Of a DNA stretch of 64,000 bases, positions 52,639 through 61,517 are shown one piece after another (within the stretch, counting starts at the first letter, position 1; each line of letters starts with the position of its first letter). The stretch spans positions 1-64,000 of the forward strand of contig JAFZKN010000010.1 of NCBI GenBank assembly GCA_017553635.1. Direction: 5' to 3'. The notes beneath the pieces are model-generated. The model did not search any database. It had not been told where the DNA came from and saw only the letters and a list, made by a program, of their open reading frames with translations. The DNA comes from Treponema sp. Lineage in GTDB: Bacteria; Spirochaetota; Spirochaetia; Treponematales; Treponemataceae. The translations under genes were made by a program, and so were the position numbers.

Positions 52639-53151
52639 CTATTCCCCGTGAACTTCATCAATTAAAGCTTCATAAAGAATCATAAGGTCTTTATTTGATC
52701 TTCTTAAAGCCGCGGCAATTCTTTTTGCAATTTTTGACATTACATAGTAACCAAGAGAATGTTCCTGATCACAGAGTTTTTTAAATTTAACTCCATCAAG
52801 CTTTAATGTGTTACATGGAGTAAGAGCATATACAGAAGCAGAACGAGTATCTTTATCAACAAGCGCAACTTCGCCAAAGAATACATTCTGTTCTGTCGTA
52901 AGATTTACTACAGCAAACTGATCATTACTCGGAGTATTTCTTCTTACCTGAACGCTTCCCTCGTAAAGAATATAAAGCGAATCTCCTACATCACCTTCTT
53001 TAATAATCATATCCCCTGTTGAAAATTTTACAGGTTCTAAAAGTTCACATACTTTTTTTAAAAGATCAACATGTTTTTCATTAGTAATATCAAGATCAGA
53101 AAAGATTTCAAGTTTTGTTAATTTTTCTATTATTTCAGATGTATATTCCAT
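52639..53151 (-). CDS. single-domain cyclic-nucleotide-binding protein
   Basis: One CNB domain fills residues 15-135: F-S-T-G-D-M-I-I-K-E-G-D-V-G-D-S-L, then F-F-G-E-V-A-L-V-D-K-D-T-R-S-A-S. The G-E-V-A-L and R-S-A-S pair is the phosphate-binding cassette. There is no DNA-binding helix. It follows the potassium-channel gene by 19 bp, in the same operon and with an AGGAGA site, so it may be a separate gating subunit for that channel, which is inference. Confidence 0.85.
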   Translation of the reverse strand: MEYTSEIIEKLTKLEIFSDLDITNEKHVDLLKKVCELLEPVKFSTGDMIIKEGDVGDSLYILYEGSVQVRRNTPSNDQFAVVNLTTEQNVFFGEVALVDKDTRSASVYALTPCNTLKLDGVKFKKLCDQEHSLGYYVMSKIAKRIAAALRRSNKDLMILYEALIDEVHGE

Positions 53152-53170
53152 TTTACTTTTTTCTCCTGTA

Positions 53171-54364
53171 CTACTCTTCTATCGTCTCGCCGTGAATGAA
53201 AATTGCTTTGGAACTGTCAGGAATAATATATTCATCCTTCGGATTAAAAACCGGTATGTTACTCTTTAATGATTTAACCTTCTTAAGATTGCTTACAATT
53301 TTTTCCATATCAGGGTTTTTCTGAGCTTCGGCAAGAGCTTCTTTTCTTCTCATATAAAAATTACCGGTATTTTCAAGAATACCGATTAAGATATCTTTTG
53401 TTTTAAGAGATTCTCTATATTCTCCATAAGTAATTCCGACACATTTATCAGGAATAGGTGCAAGTATAATTCCAGATTTTGTTTCTTCAGAAATAAGTTC
53501 CCTTAAAATATGACTCATTCCTTTTCCGCTAGATGCCTGAACAAGAAGATTCTGTTCGTAATCTTTTGTAAGAATTATTTCATCACAGCGTGCAAGTGAA
53601 AGATGCTTTTCAAATTTTGAATCAAATATTTCTGCTACACAATAAATACGTGGATTTAGATTCTTGATTGTAATAACGGCAAGAACAGTTCTTGAGTCTA
53701 TTTCAAGAGTTGAATAATTTTCTGAAGCATCTGCAAGAATCAAAACTCTTTCTGCAGTTTTAATCTGTGCTTTTATCAATGTTGCATCTTCTGTAAAGTC
53801 ACCATGAATATAATTTATTCCTTTAAAATCCTCTTTCGACTGAATTACTTCCATACAGGAGCGGTCTGCATTGTTAAGCAAAACAATATTCTCAGGAGAT
53901 ACTTCCGGATTTGCAATAAGAACACCCTCAAGAATTTTTTCGAAATTAGGTTTCCATCCGCAGATTAAAAAGTGGTTTTTCATCTTTTCCATTGTTAAAA
54001 GTCCTCTATCTTTTTTTTGCTGTCTGTCTAATAAGAATGATGCAAATTTTCCAGAAAGTGCACCGAATATTGCAACGCCTACTACAAGAAGTGTAATAGC
54101 CGAAATTCTTCCGAATACTGATACTGGGGTTATATCACCATAACCTACAGTGGTAATCGTGACGATTGTGTACCATATTGCATCAAACAGAGTATTGATA
54201 TTATCATTTCTGTCTTTCTCTGATGCATAAATTACTAACATTATTACTACAAGGATTAAAAAAATAATTAAACCGACACAAACCGAAGGGTTTGTTAAAA
54301 AACCTAGAAGTCTGGTAAAAAACTTTTTTAACGGTGAGTACTTAGGTTCATTTTTTTTGCTCAT
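53171..54364 (-). CDS. potassium channel with RCK/TrkA_N domain
   Basis: Two membrane helices flank the selectivity filter T-V-G-Y-G-D (72-77). A TrkA_N nucleotide-binding (RCK) domain follows (N-H-F-L-I-C-G-W, about 122 onward) and then another regulatory stretch to 397. I start at ATG 54364, which has GGAG upstream; the longer frame adds 22 odd residues. It is first in the operon with a cyclic-nucleotide-binding gene, so it may be gated by both nucleotide binding and cAMP. Confidence 0.9.
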   Translation of the reverse strand: MSKKNEPKYSPLKKFFTRLLGFLTNPSVCVGLIIFLILVVIMLVIYASEKDRNDNINTLFDAIWYTIVTITTVGYGDITPVSVFGRISAITLLVVGVAIFGALSGKFASFLLDRQQKKDRGLLTMEKMKNHFLICGWKPNFEKILEGVLIANPEVSPENIVLLNNADRSCMEVIQSKEDFKGINYIHGDFTEDATLIKAQIKTAERVLILADASENYSTLEIDSRTVLAVITIKNLNPRIYCVAEIFDSKFEKHLSLARCDEIILTKDYEQNLLVQASSGKGMSHILRELISEETKSGIILAPIPDKCVGITYGEYRESLKTKDILIGILENTGNFYMRRKEALAEAQKNPDMEKIVSNLKKVKSLKSNIPVFNPKDEYIIPDSSKAIFIHGETIEE

Positions 54365-54568
54365 ATCTCCAATATTACCACATTTTAAGATATTTATGTA
54401 GTCATTTTTGTTGAATTTGTGCCCGAGCACAAGTTTTTTTTCTACTACACTAAACCCAAACTTTTTGTTATATTTAATCTGATACGGAATTGAGTCGAAT
54501 TTCTGGTAAAATTCCGCCTGAAAACAGCCTCATGAAGGCCGTTAATTTTCATTTTCAGAGGTCATTCT

Positions 54569-56152
54569 ATGATTACTTGGTCAAACCTTGATACACTCCC
54601 TTCTTACAAAAAAATGCTGTCATTAAAAGGACAGGTTAAACTTGCCGAAGTACTCGGTGGTTCAGACGGTGCAAAAAGGGTTAAAGAATATTCAGTACCG
54701 ATGGCAGCAGGTCTTAAATATAACTATGCTGCAAAGCAGGTAAACGAACAGATTCTTGGAGTTCTTTCTGACCTTGCAAAAGAAGCACAGCTTACAGAAA
54801 AATACGAAGCTCTCTACAATGGAGAAATCGTTAACACAGGCGAAAAGAGAATGGTTTTGCACCAGCTTACCCGCGGACAGCTTGGAAAAGATGTTACGGC
54901 AGACGGAAAAAATAAACGTGATTTTTATGTTGAACAGCAGAAAAAAATTGCAGATTTTGCAAATGACGTTCACTCTGGAAAAATCGTAAATGAAAAAGGT
55001 GAAAAATACACAACAGTGTGTCAGATTGGAATCGGTGGTTCTGATTTAGGTCCACGCGCAATGTATCTGGCTCTCGAAAACTGGGCAAAGGCAAACAATA
55101 CATTTAAAATGGAAGCACACTTTATTTCAAATGTAGACCCTGACGATGCAGCATCGGTTGTTGCTTCTATTGATCTTTCAAAAACAATTTTCATTCTTGT
55201 TTCAAAATCAGGAACAACTCTTGAAACTCTTACAAATGAAAGTTTTGTAAAAGACTTTTTAAGCAAAGCCGGACTTTCTGCTTCTAAACACATGATTGCA
55301 GTAACTTCAGAAACAAGTCCTCTTGCAAATAACCCTGATTACATGGCTGCATTCTACATGGATGATTACATCGGAGGACGTTACTCTTCTACTTCTGCAG
55401 TAGGTGGTGCAGTTTTATCTTTAGCATTCGGACCAAAAGTTTTTGCAGACTTCCTCGATGGAGCAGCAGAAGCAGATGCAACTGCAAAAAATCCTGACCT
55501 TCTTAAAAATCCTGCAATGCTTGATGCATTAATCGGAATTTATGAACGTAATGCACAGGAATATCCGTCAACAGCAGTCCTTCCATACAGTCAGGCACTT
55601 AACCGCTTTCCTGCTCACTTACAGCAGCTTGATATGGAATCAAATGGAAAATCAGTTAACCGTGACGGCGCACCTGTTTCTTATGTTACAGGTCCTGTAA
55701 TTTTTGGAGAACCGGGAACAAACGGACAGCATTCTTTCTATCAGCTTCTTCATCAGGGAACAAACATCATTCCATTGCAGTTTATTGCATTCAACTCAAA
55801 CCAGACAGGAAAGGATGTTGTAATCGAAGATTCTACCAGCCAGAAAAAACTCTGTGCAAATGTTGCTGCACAGATTGTTGCATTCGCATGCGGTAAAAAA
55901 GATGAAAACCCTAACAAAAGCTTTGCGGGAGAAAGACCTTCGAGCATTATCTTTGGAGAAAAATTAACTCCACAGGTTCTCGGCTGTCTCCTTGCTCATT
56001 ACGAAAACAAAGTTATGTTCCAGGGATTCATGTGGAATGTAAACAGCTTTGACCAGGAAGGTGTTCAGCTTGGAAAGAAACTTGCAAAAGCAGTTTTAAG
56101 CAAAAACACAGAAGGTGCTTTAAAAGCATACGCAGAATTTTTCGGACTTTAA
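54569..56152 (+). CDS. pgi: glucose-6-phosphate isomerase
   Basis: Pgi interconverts glucose-6-phosphate and fructose-6-phosphate in glycolysis. Motifs: I-G-I-G-G-S-D-L-G-P-R near 152, V-S-K-S-G-T-T-L-E-T (sugar-phosphate loop), and G-T-N-G-Q-H-S-F-Y-Q-L-L-H-Q-G near the active-site glutamate/histidine region. The length of 527 is typical of the longer form. It has an AGAGGT site, and the NifX-like gene is 26 bp downstream. Confidence 0.97.
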   Translation: MITWSNLDTLPSYKKMLSLKGQVKLAEVLGGSDGAKRVKEYSVPMAAGLKYNYAAKQVNEQILGVLSDLAKEAQLTEKYEALYNGEIVNTGEKRMVLHQLTRGQLGKDVTADGKNKRDFYVEQQKKIADFANDVHSGKIVNEKGEKYTTVCQIGIGGSDLGPRAMYLALENWAKANNTFKMEAHFISNVDPDDAASVVASIDLSKTIFILVSKSGTTLETLTNESFVKDFLSKAGLSASKHMIAVTSETSPLANNPDYMAAFYMDDYIGGRYSSTSAVGGAVLSLAFGPKVFADFLDGAAEADATAKNPDLLKNPAMLDALIGIYERNAQEYPSTAVLPYSQALNRFPAHLQQLDMESNGKSVNRDGAPVSYVTGPVIFGEPGTNGQHSFYQLLHQGTNIIPLQFIAFNSNQTGKDVVIEDSTSQKKLCANVAAQIVAFACGKKDENPNKSFAGERPSSIIFGEKLTPQVLGCLLAHYENKVMFQGFMWNVNSFDQEGVQLGKKLAKAVLSKNTEGALKAYAEFFGL

Positions 56153-56178
56153 TTAAATAAAAATACAATGAGGCTTTT

Positions 56179-56538
56179 ATGAAAGTAGCAGTAACTTATG
56201 AAAAAGAAACAGGAAATATTTTCCAGCATTTCGGAAAAACAGAATTCTTTAAAATATACGAAATCGAAAACGGAAAAGTTGTTTCTTCAGAAATTATTGA
56301 CAATGGCGGAAACGGTCATCACGCTCTTCCACCATTTCTTAAAAGCCTCGGTGTAGAAACAATAATTCTCGGAAACAGAGGTCAGGGCGCAGTTGACGCA
56401 ATCAATGCTTCGGGCCTTAAAGAAATTCCGGGCATTACAGGAAGTGCAGACGAAGCCATAGAGCTTTTTGTAAAAGGCGGGCTTAAAGGAAACTTTAGCG
56501 CAACCTGCAACCACCACGGCGAACACCACGAGCACTAA
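56179..56538 (+). CDS. NifX/NifB-C-like FeMo-cofactor-binding domain protein
   Basis: A 119-residue protein of the dinitrogenase iron-molybdenum cofactor family: V-A-V-T-Y-E near the start, H-F-G-K-T-E-F-F, and the late G-S-A-D-E-A-I. It ends C-N-H-H-G-E-H-H-E-H, a likely metal-binding tail. No nitrogenase genes are visible, so the role may be in metal or Fe-S handling. A GAGG site precedes ATG. Confidence 0.87.
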   Translation: MKVAVTYEKETGNIFQHFGKTEFFKIYEIENGKVVSSEIIDNGGNGHHALPPFLKSLGVETIILGNRGQGAVDAINASGLKEIPGITGSADEAIELFVKGGLKGNFSATCNHHGEHHEH

Positions 56539-56570
56539 AATCCACTCTATGCACAGCCTTTAAAAAGGTT

Positions 56571-57722
56571 TTAAACAAGGAGCGCTGGCGGAACTGCCTT
56601 TGCCATAAGATTGCATGCAGTTTCGCTTGGATGAAGGTGATCTCCTGAGTCACATTCGGGCGCAAAAGCCTTGGGATTATTGATGTCGCGCACTGCAAGA
56701 TCAAAATCTATACAGCCGTCAAAATCTTTTGAATTCCTTAACCACTCGTTAAAATCATTACGAAGCTTTTCGCGCTCTTCGTTATATGTCCTCCAGCCGT
56801 AAATCGGAATTAATGTCGCACTGTAAGTTTTTAATCCCATTTTATGAGCCGGCTCTGCATATATTTTTTTAACTCCTTCAGTTAAATCTTTTAAAGACGG
56901 CATGTCAGTCCACGGCCGGAATTTATTTACTTCTACTCCAACCGGATGAATTATATCGTTTATTCCATGATGAATTATAATTGAATCTGCTCCACTGACA
57001 TTAGTTTCTATTGGAAAGCGCACTTCTCCTTTTAAACCGTATGCCTGGTAAGTAATGCAGTTATACTGCCGTAAAATTCTTGTTCCGCAGACAGCACGCC
57101 TTATTACAGAAACATTTCCTTTACCGTCATTAAATGCACGTTCACGAAGATAATCCGGCCAGCTGCAGCATGTAATGGAATCTCCGTAACATATAAGCGC
57201 ATGATTTTTTTCTTCTGTAAAAATATCTATCGTGTTTAAAAAATAAAAAATGTTTGTAGTATTTGAAAGGTCATCGTTTAAATCTTTAGACTCTGCAAAA
57301 TCACCGTAAGCATAATACCCTTTTTCAAACGGACTTAAAATTACAGTTCCGGAGTTCATCTGAGTAAAGTCTTTAAAATACATGCTTACTTCGATTGTGT
57401 CACCGGCATTTACATCAAAATTAATTTCATCACTTTCGATTTCACGCCCGGCAGGAATTACAAATTCACTGCCACCTTTTGTAACTGGAACGCTTTTATA
57501 TGAGTCATCTGATTTTTTAGCACAGAAAGCTTTTGTAACTTTTACATCTTCTGTTCCCGTAAGATTTGAAAAACGAAAACGCAGTCTGGAACCTGAAAAG
57601 CAGATTTTTACAGGATAGCGCAAGGTCAGATCCTTTGCATAAGTTACTTCTGTGCGTTTAGTAATGGAAGTTGCCGTTCCCCAGCATGCAACCCACTTTG
57701 TAAATTTTTTATCATCAGCCAT
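56571..57722 (-). CDS. SGNH/GDSL esterase with N-terminal beta domain
   Basis: An N-terminal beta-rich domain of about 170 residues precedes the SGNH hydrolase. Block I is Y-G-D-S-I-T, block III is G-I-N-D, and block V is D-H-L-H-P, so the Ser-His-Asp set is there. I see no signal peptide (the start is M-A-D-D-K-K), so it may be cytoplasmic. It is likely a carbohydrate esterase or short-chain lipase. It lies 17 bp after the EamA gene on the same strand. Confidence 0.83.
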   Translation of the reverse strand: MADDKKFTKWVACWGTATSITKRTEVTYAKDLTLRYPVKICFSGSRLRFRFSNLTGTEDVKVTKAFCAKKSDDSYKSVPVTKGGSEFVIPAGREIESDEINFDVNAGDTIEVSMYFKDFTQMNSGTVILSPFEKGYYAYGDFAESKDLNDDLSNTTNIFYFLNTIDIFTEEKNHALICYGDSITCCSWPDYLRERAFNDGKGNVSVIRRAVCGTRILRQYNCITYQAYGLKGEVRFPIETNVSGADSIIIHHGINDIIHPVGVEVNKFRPWTDMPSLKDLTEGVKKIYAEPAHKMGLKTYSATLIPIYGWRTYNEEREKLRNDFNEWLRNSKDFDGCIDFDLAVRDINNPKAFAPECDSGDHLHPSETACNLMAKAVPPALLV

Positions 57723-57739
57723 AAAAATTCTCTTTTAAT

Positions 57740-58672
57740 TTATTTCCTTTCACTTATAAAAAGCCCGGTAATTGTTATTACAGTTCCGAGTGCGCCAAGA
57801 AGTGTAAGCTTTTCACCGAGAAACAGAAATGCAAATATTACAGTAACAACCGGAATAAGATAAAGACCGCAGCTTACTTTTACTGTTCCGATTATATCAC
57901 ACGCTTTACTCCATGTTGTAAAACATATTCCGCTTGCAACAACGCCTAAGAAAATTATGTTAATCCATGTAAGCGCTTTTGAAAAACGAAGGACGTTTAC
58001 AGTTTTATCTGTATAAAAACAAAGCGACCTAACAAAATCTCCTTTACCAGGAACAAGATTCCAGCCGAAAACTGTAAGCGGAATCATAATTAAAACTGCA
58101 AAGAAAAAAATCCGTCTTGTACTGCAGAGCCTGTCGTATTTTTTCTTATTGATGATTGAAATTAAAAGTGAATAAAATCCCCAGCTTATTGCCGCCATAA
58201 GCGCAAGAAGATCTCCTTTAGGATTAAATTCTAAAGAATGTTTTCCGTTAAAGCATACAAGTGCAACTCCGCTTATTGCAATGATAAATCCTATTACAAA
58301 CCAGACAGAAAGATGTCTTTCCTTTAAAAAAATTTGGCTTATTATTGCAGTAAAAAGAGGACATATGCTTACGATTACGCTTACATTAGACGCATTTGTA
58401 AAATGAATTGCAATGTTTTCTGAAAGCTGGTATAAAACAACGCCTGTAAGTCCTGCAAGCGCATAAAGAATATTATCCTTCATCTGGATTTTCTGAAATT
58501 TAGGATGAATGAGCCAGAGCCCGATATACGCCGTTACATATCTGAAAAAAAGAATTTCAAGAGATGAAAAGTCATTTAAAAGATATTTTGTACTTACAAA
58601 AGTAACACCCCAGACAAAAATTGTAACGGATGCAAAAAAGATTCCCCAGATTTTTTTATTTTCGATATTCAT
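57740..58672 (-). CDS. EamA/DMT-superfamily transporter
   Basis: A ten-helix membrane protein with the two internal EamA repeats: F-V-S-T-K-Y-L-L-N-D-F-S in the first, then I-F-L-G-V-V-A-S-G-I in the second. Such proteins export amino acids or other small metabolites. The length of 310 is typical. Two copies of a 10-bp repeat sit just upstream (58689-58716). Confidence 0.9.
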   Translation of the reverse strand: MNIENKKIWGIFFASVTIFVWGVTFVSTKYLLNDFSSLEILFFRYVTAYIGLWLIHPKFQKIQMKDNILYALAGLTGVVLYQLSENIAIHFTNASNVSVIVSICPLFTAIISQIFLKERHLSVWFVIGFIIAISGVALVCFNGKHSLEFNPKGDLLALMAAISWGFYSLLISIINKKKYDRLCSTRRIFFFAVLIMIPLTVFGWNLVPGKGDFVRSLCFYTDKTVNVLRFSKALTWINIIFLGVVASGICFTTWSKACDIIGTVKVSCGLYLIPVVTVIFAFLFLGEKLTLLGALGTVITITGLFISERK

Positions 58673-58688
58673 AGTCTGGAATATATCA

Positions 58689-58716
58689 CATAACGGGTTT
58701 TAACGCCATAACGGGT
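58689..58716. repeat. 10-bp direct repeat upstream of the EamA gene
   Basis: CATAACGGGT occurs at 58689-58698 and 58707-58716, an 18-bp period. It is 17 bases ahead of the EamA start and may be a regulator site. Confidence 0.45.
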
Positions 58717-58759
58717 AAAAAGCCTTCTCCACTTTTAGTCCTTAAAAGCCTTATTTTAT

Positions 58760-58795
58760 GCTGAATAAATGAAAATCCGTTGAGTTTTATTCAGC
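58760..58795. repeat. 10-bp inverted repeat upstream of leuS
   Basis: GCTGAATAAA (58760-58769) pairs perfectly with TTTATTCAGC (58786-58795) around a 16-base loop. It lies just upstream of the leuS promoter. I see no T-box-like motif beside it. Confidence 0.5.
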
Positions 58796-58803
58796 CTGAC
58801 ATA

Positions 58804-58832
58804 TTCACTCAAAAAGGTTTTTTCTATATAAT
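58804..58832 (+). promoter_or_regulatory. leuS promoter
   Basis: TTCACT (58804-58809), 17 bases and TATAAT (58827-58832). A GAGGCG ribosome site precedes ATG 58862. Confidence 0.55.
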
Positions 58833-58861
58833 AGTTTCAATATCTACATTATGAGGCGATT

Positions 58862-61414
58862 ATGAGTAAATATCCATTTGAGTCCATTGAGCCAAAGTGG
58901 CAGAAATATTGGGACGAACACAAAACTTTTAAAGCTTTCGAAGATGAAAAATTTCCGGTTGAAAAACGCATGTATGTACTGGATATGTTTCCATACCCAA
59001 GCGCAGCCGGACTTCATGTAGGACATCCGGAAGGCTACACAGCAACAGATATCTATTGCCGCTACCTTCGCATGAACGGTTATAATGTACTTCATCCGAT
59101 GGGATACGATGCATTTGGACTTCCTGCCGAAAACTACGCAATCAAAACAGGAACACATCCAAAAACAACAACAAACGCAAATATAGAACACTTTACACAG
59201 CAGATTAAATCACTCGGCTTTTCTTATGACTGGGATCGCTGCGTATCAACCTGTGAACCTGATTATTACAAATGGACACAGTGGATATTCCTTCAGCTTT
59301 ATAAAAAGGGACTTGCATACGAAGCACAGACTCCGATTAACTGGTGTCCTTCATGTATGACAGGTCTTGCAAACGAAGAAGTTAAAGACGGAAAATGTGA
59401 CCGCTGCGGTGCAGAAGTTACACACAAAACAATCCGCCAGTGGATTTTAAAGATTACAGATTATGCAGACCGCCTCGACAACGACCTCGACACACTCGAC
59501 TGGCCTGAAAGCGTTAAGGCAATGCAGCACAACTGGATTGGAAAATCAACAGGTGCAGAAGTTACATTTACAGTTGCAGACAAAGACGGAAAACCAACAG
59601 AAAACAATCTTACAGTTTATACAACAAGATGTGATACACTCTTTGGTGCAACTTACATGGTTGTTTCTCCTGAACACAAAATCATTCCTGCAATTACAAC
59701 TGCTGAACAGGCAGATGCAGTAAAAAAATATCAGGAAGAAGCAGCAAAAAAATCTGACCTCGAAAGAACAGACCTTGCAAAAGATAAAACCGGTGTATTC
59801 TCTGGAAGCTATGCAATAAATCCTGTTAACGGAAAATTAATTCCAATCTGGATTGCAGACTACGTTTTGATTTCTTACGGAACAGGTGCAATCATGGCTG
59901 TTCCTGCTCATGATGACCGTGACTGGGAGTTTGCAAAGAAATTTGATCTTCCTATCATCGAAGTTTTAAAATCAGAAGTTGATGTTCAAAAGCAGGCATG
60001 GACTCAGGATGGAATTCATGTTAACTCAGAATTCCTTGACGGCTTAAACAAAGCTGACGCAATTGCAAAAATGCTTGAGTTCCTCGAAGAAAAGAAAATC
60101 GGACGCAAGGCAATTAACTATAAACTGCGCGACTGGATTTACAGCCGTCAGCGTTACTGGGGTGAACCGATTCCTCTTGTACACTGTCCTGACTGTGGAA
60201 CAGTTCCTGTTCCGGAAGAAGAACTTCCTCTTACACTGCCTGAAGTAAAATCTTACCAGCCGACAGGAACAGGAGAAAGCCCGCTTGCTGCAATTGACTC
60301 ATGGGTAAACTGCAAGTGTCCTAAATGCGGAAAGAGCGCAAAGCGTGAAACAAACACAATGCCTCAGTGGGGAGGAAGCTGCTGGTATTACCTGCGCTAC
60401 CTTGATCCGCACAATGATAAAGAATTCTGTTCTCAGAAAAATGAAAAATACTGGATGCCTGTAGACCTTTACATCGGAGGAGCAGAACACGCAGTTCTTC
60501 ACCTTCTCTATGCAAGATTCTGGCACAAGGTTTTATATGACATTGGAGTTGTTTCTACTAAAGAACCTTTCCAGCGTCTTGTAAACCAGGGTATGATTAC
60601 TTCATTTGCATTCCAGAGAAAAAACAAAACTCTCGTTCCTGTTGATGAAGTTGAACAGAAAGAAGACGGAAAATATTATGAAAAAGCAACAGGCGAAGAG
60701 CTTGAACAGATTGTTGCAAAGATGAGTAAGTCACTCAAGAACGTTGTAAACCCTGATGATGAAATAAAATCTTACGGTGCAGATTCTGTGCGCATGTATG
60801 AAATGTTTATGGGACCTCTTACAATGAGCAAGCCTTGGGCAACTCAGGGAATTGTAGGTATTCACCGCTTCCTCGAAAAAGTCTGGGCTGTTTCTGAAAA
60901 ACCGATGAGCGACATTGATATTTCCGGAAAACTCGAAGACAAAGCATTGCTCAGTGCAAGAAAAACTTTTGCACAGACAATCAAAAAGGTAACAGAAGAT
61001 ACTGCAACATTAAACTTCAACACAGCAATAAGCCAGATGATGATTTTTATAAACGAGATTTCAAAACTCGATTCACTTCCAAAAGCAATGTGGAGTGATT
61101 TTGTAAAAGTTCTTTCACCTTATGCTCCGCATCTTGGAGAAGAGCTCTGGGAAAAACTCGGAAACAAAAATACAATCGCTTATGAAAGCTGGCCTGTTAC
61201 AAATGACGAATGGACAGTCGATGATACAAAAACAATCGTTGTAATGGTAAACGGTAAAAAACGCGACACATTTGAAGCTCCTGCAGGAACAGCAGATGAC
61301 AGGCTCAAGGAAACAGCATTTGAGCGTCCTGACGTTAAAAAGTTTACAGACGGCCACGAAATTGTTAAATGCATCGTAGTTCCAAACAAGCTTGTAAATA
61401 TTGTAATTAAATAA
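58862..61414 (+). CDS. leuS: leucyl-tRNA synthetase
   Basis: The enzyme charges tRNA(Leu) and edits misactivated residues. The HIGH-type motif is A-G-L-H-V-G-H-P-E-G-Y and the KMSKS motif is A-K-M-S-K-S-L-K-N-V. The connective editing domain (T-T-R-C-D-T-L-F-G-A) is present, as are zinc-type cysteines (C-P-S-C, C-D-R-C, C-P-K-C-G). Length 850 is standard. A strong terminator follows. Confidence 0.98.
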   Translation: MSKYPFESIEPKWQKYWDEHKTFKAFEDEKFPVEKRMYVLDMFPYPSAAGLHVGHPEGYTATDIYCRYLRMNGYNVLHPMGYDAFGLPAENYAIKTGTHPKTTTNANIEHFTQQIKSLGFSYDWDRCVSTCEPDYYKWTQWIFLQLYKKGLAYEAQTPINWCPSCMTGLANEEVKDGKCDRCGAEVTHKTIRQWILKITDYADRLDNDLDTLDWPESVKAMQHNWIGKSTGAEVTFTVADKDGKPTENNLTVYTTRCDTLFGATYMVVSPEHKIIPAITTAEQADAVKKYQEEAAKKSDLERTDLAKDKTGVFSGSYAINPVNGKLIPIWIADYVLISYGTGAIMAVPAHDDRDWEFAKKFDLPIIEVLKSEVDVQKQAWTQDGIHVNSEFLDGLNKADAIAKMLEFLEEKKIGRKAINYKLRDWIYSRQRYWGEPIPLVHCPDCGTVPVPEEELPLTLPEVKSYQPTGTGESPLAAIDSWVNCKCPKCGKSAKRETNTMPQWGGSCWYYLRYLDPHNDKEFCSQKNEKYWMPVDLYIGGAEHAVLHLLYARFWHKVLYDIGVVSTKEPFQRLVNQGMITSFAFQRKNKTLVPVDEVEQKEDGKYYEKATGEELEQIVAKMSKSLKNVVNPDDEIKSYGADSVRMYEMFMGPLTMSKPWATQGIVGIHRFLEKVWAVSEKPMSDIDISGKLEDKALLSARKTFAQTIKKVTEDTATLNFNTAISQMMIFINEISKLDSLPKAMWSDFVKVLSPYAPHLGEELWEKLGNKNTIAYESWPVTNDEWTVDDTKTIVVMVNGKKRDTFEAPAGTADDRLKETAFERPDVKKFTDGHEIVKCIVVPNKLVNIVIK

Positions 61415-61421
61415 TTCAATA

Positions 61422-61463
61422 AAAAAGTCTGGGTTGAATATTTTTCAACTCAGACTTTTTTTT
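61422..61463 (+). terminator. intrinsic terminator of leuS
   Basis: AAAAAGTCTG-G-GTTGAA pairs with TTCAAC-T-CAGACTTTTT around a small loop, followed by more T. Confidence 0.93.
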
Positions 61464-61517
61464 ATCGTCAAAACCTTTCATTAAACAAAATCAAATATAT
61501 AAACTTTATTGTATAAT

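Noticed and set aside
58673..58861. T-box or other riboswitch upstream of leuS.
   Set aside because: I found no T-box consensus, and the inverted repeat lies upstream of the probable promoter rather than in the leader.
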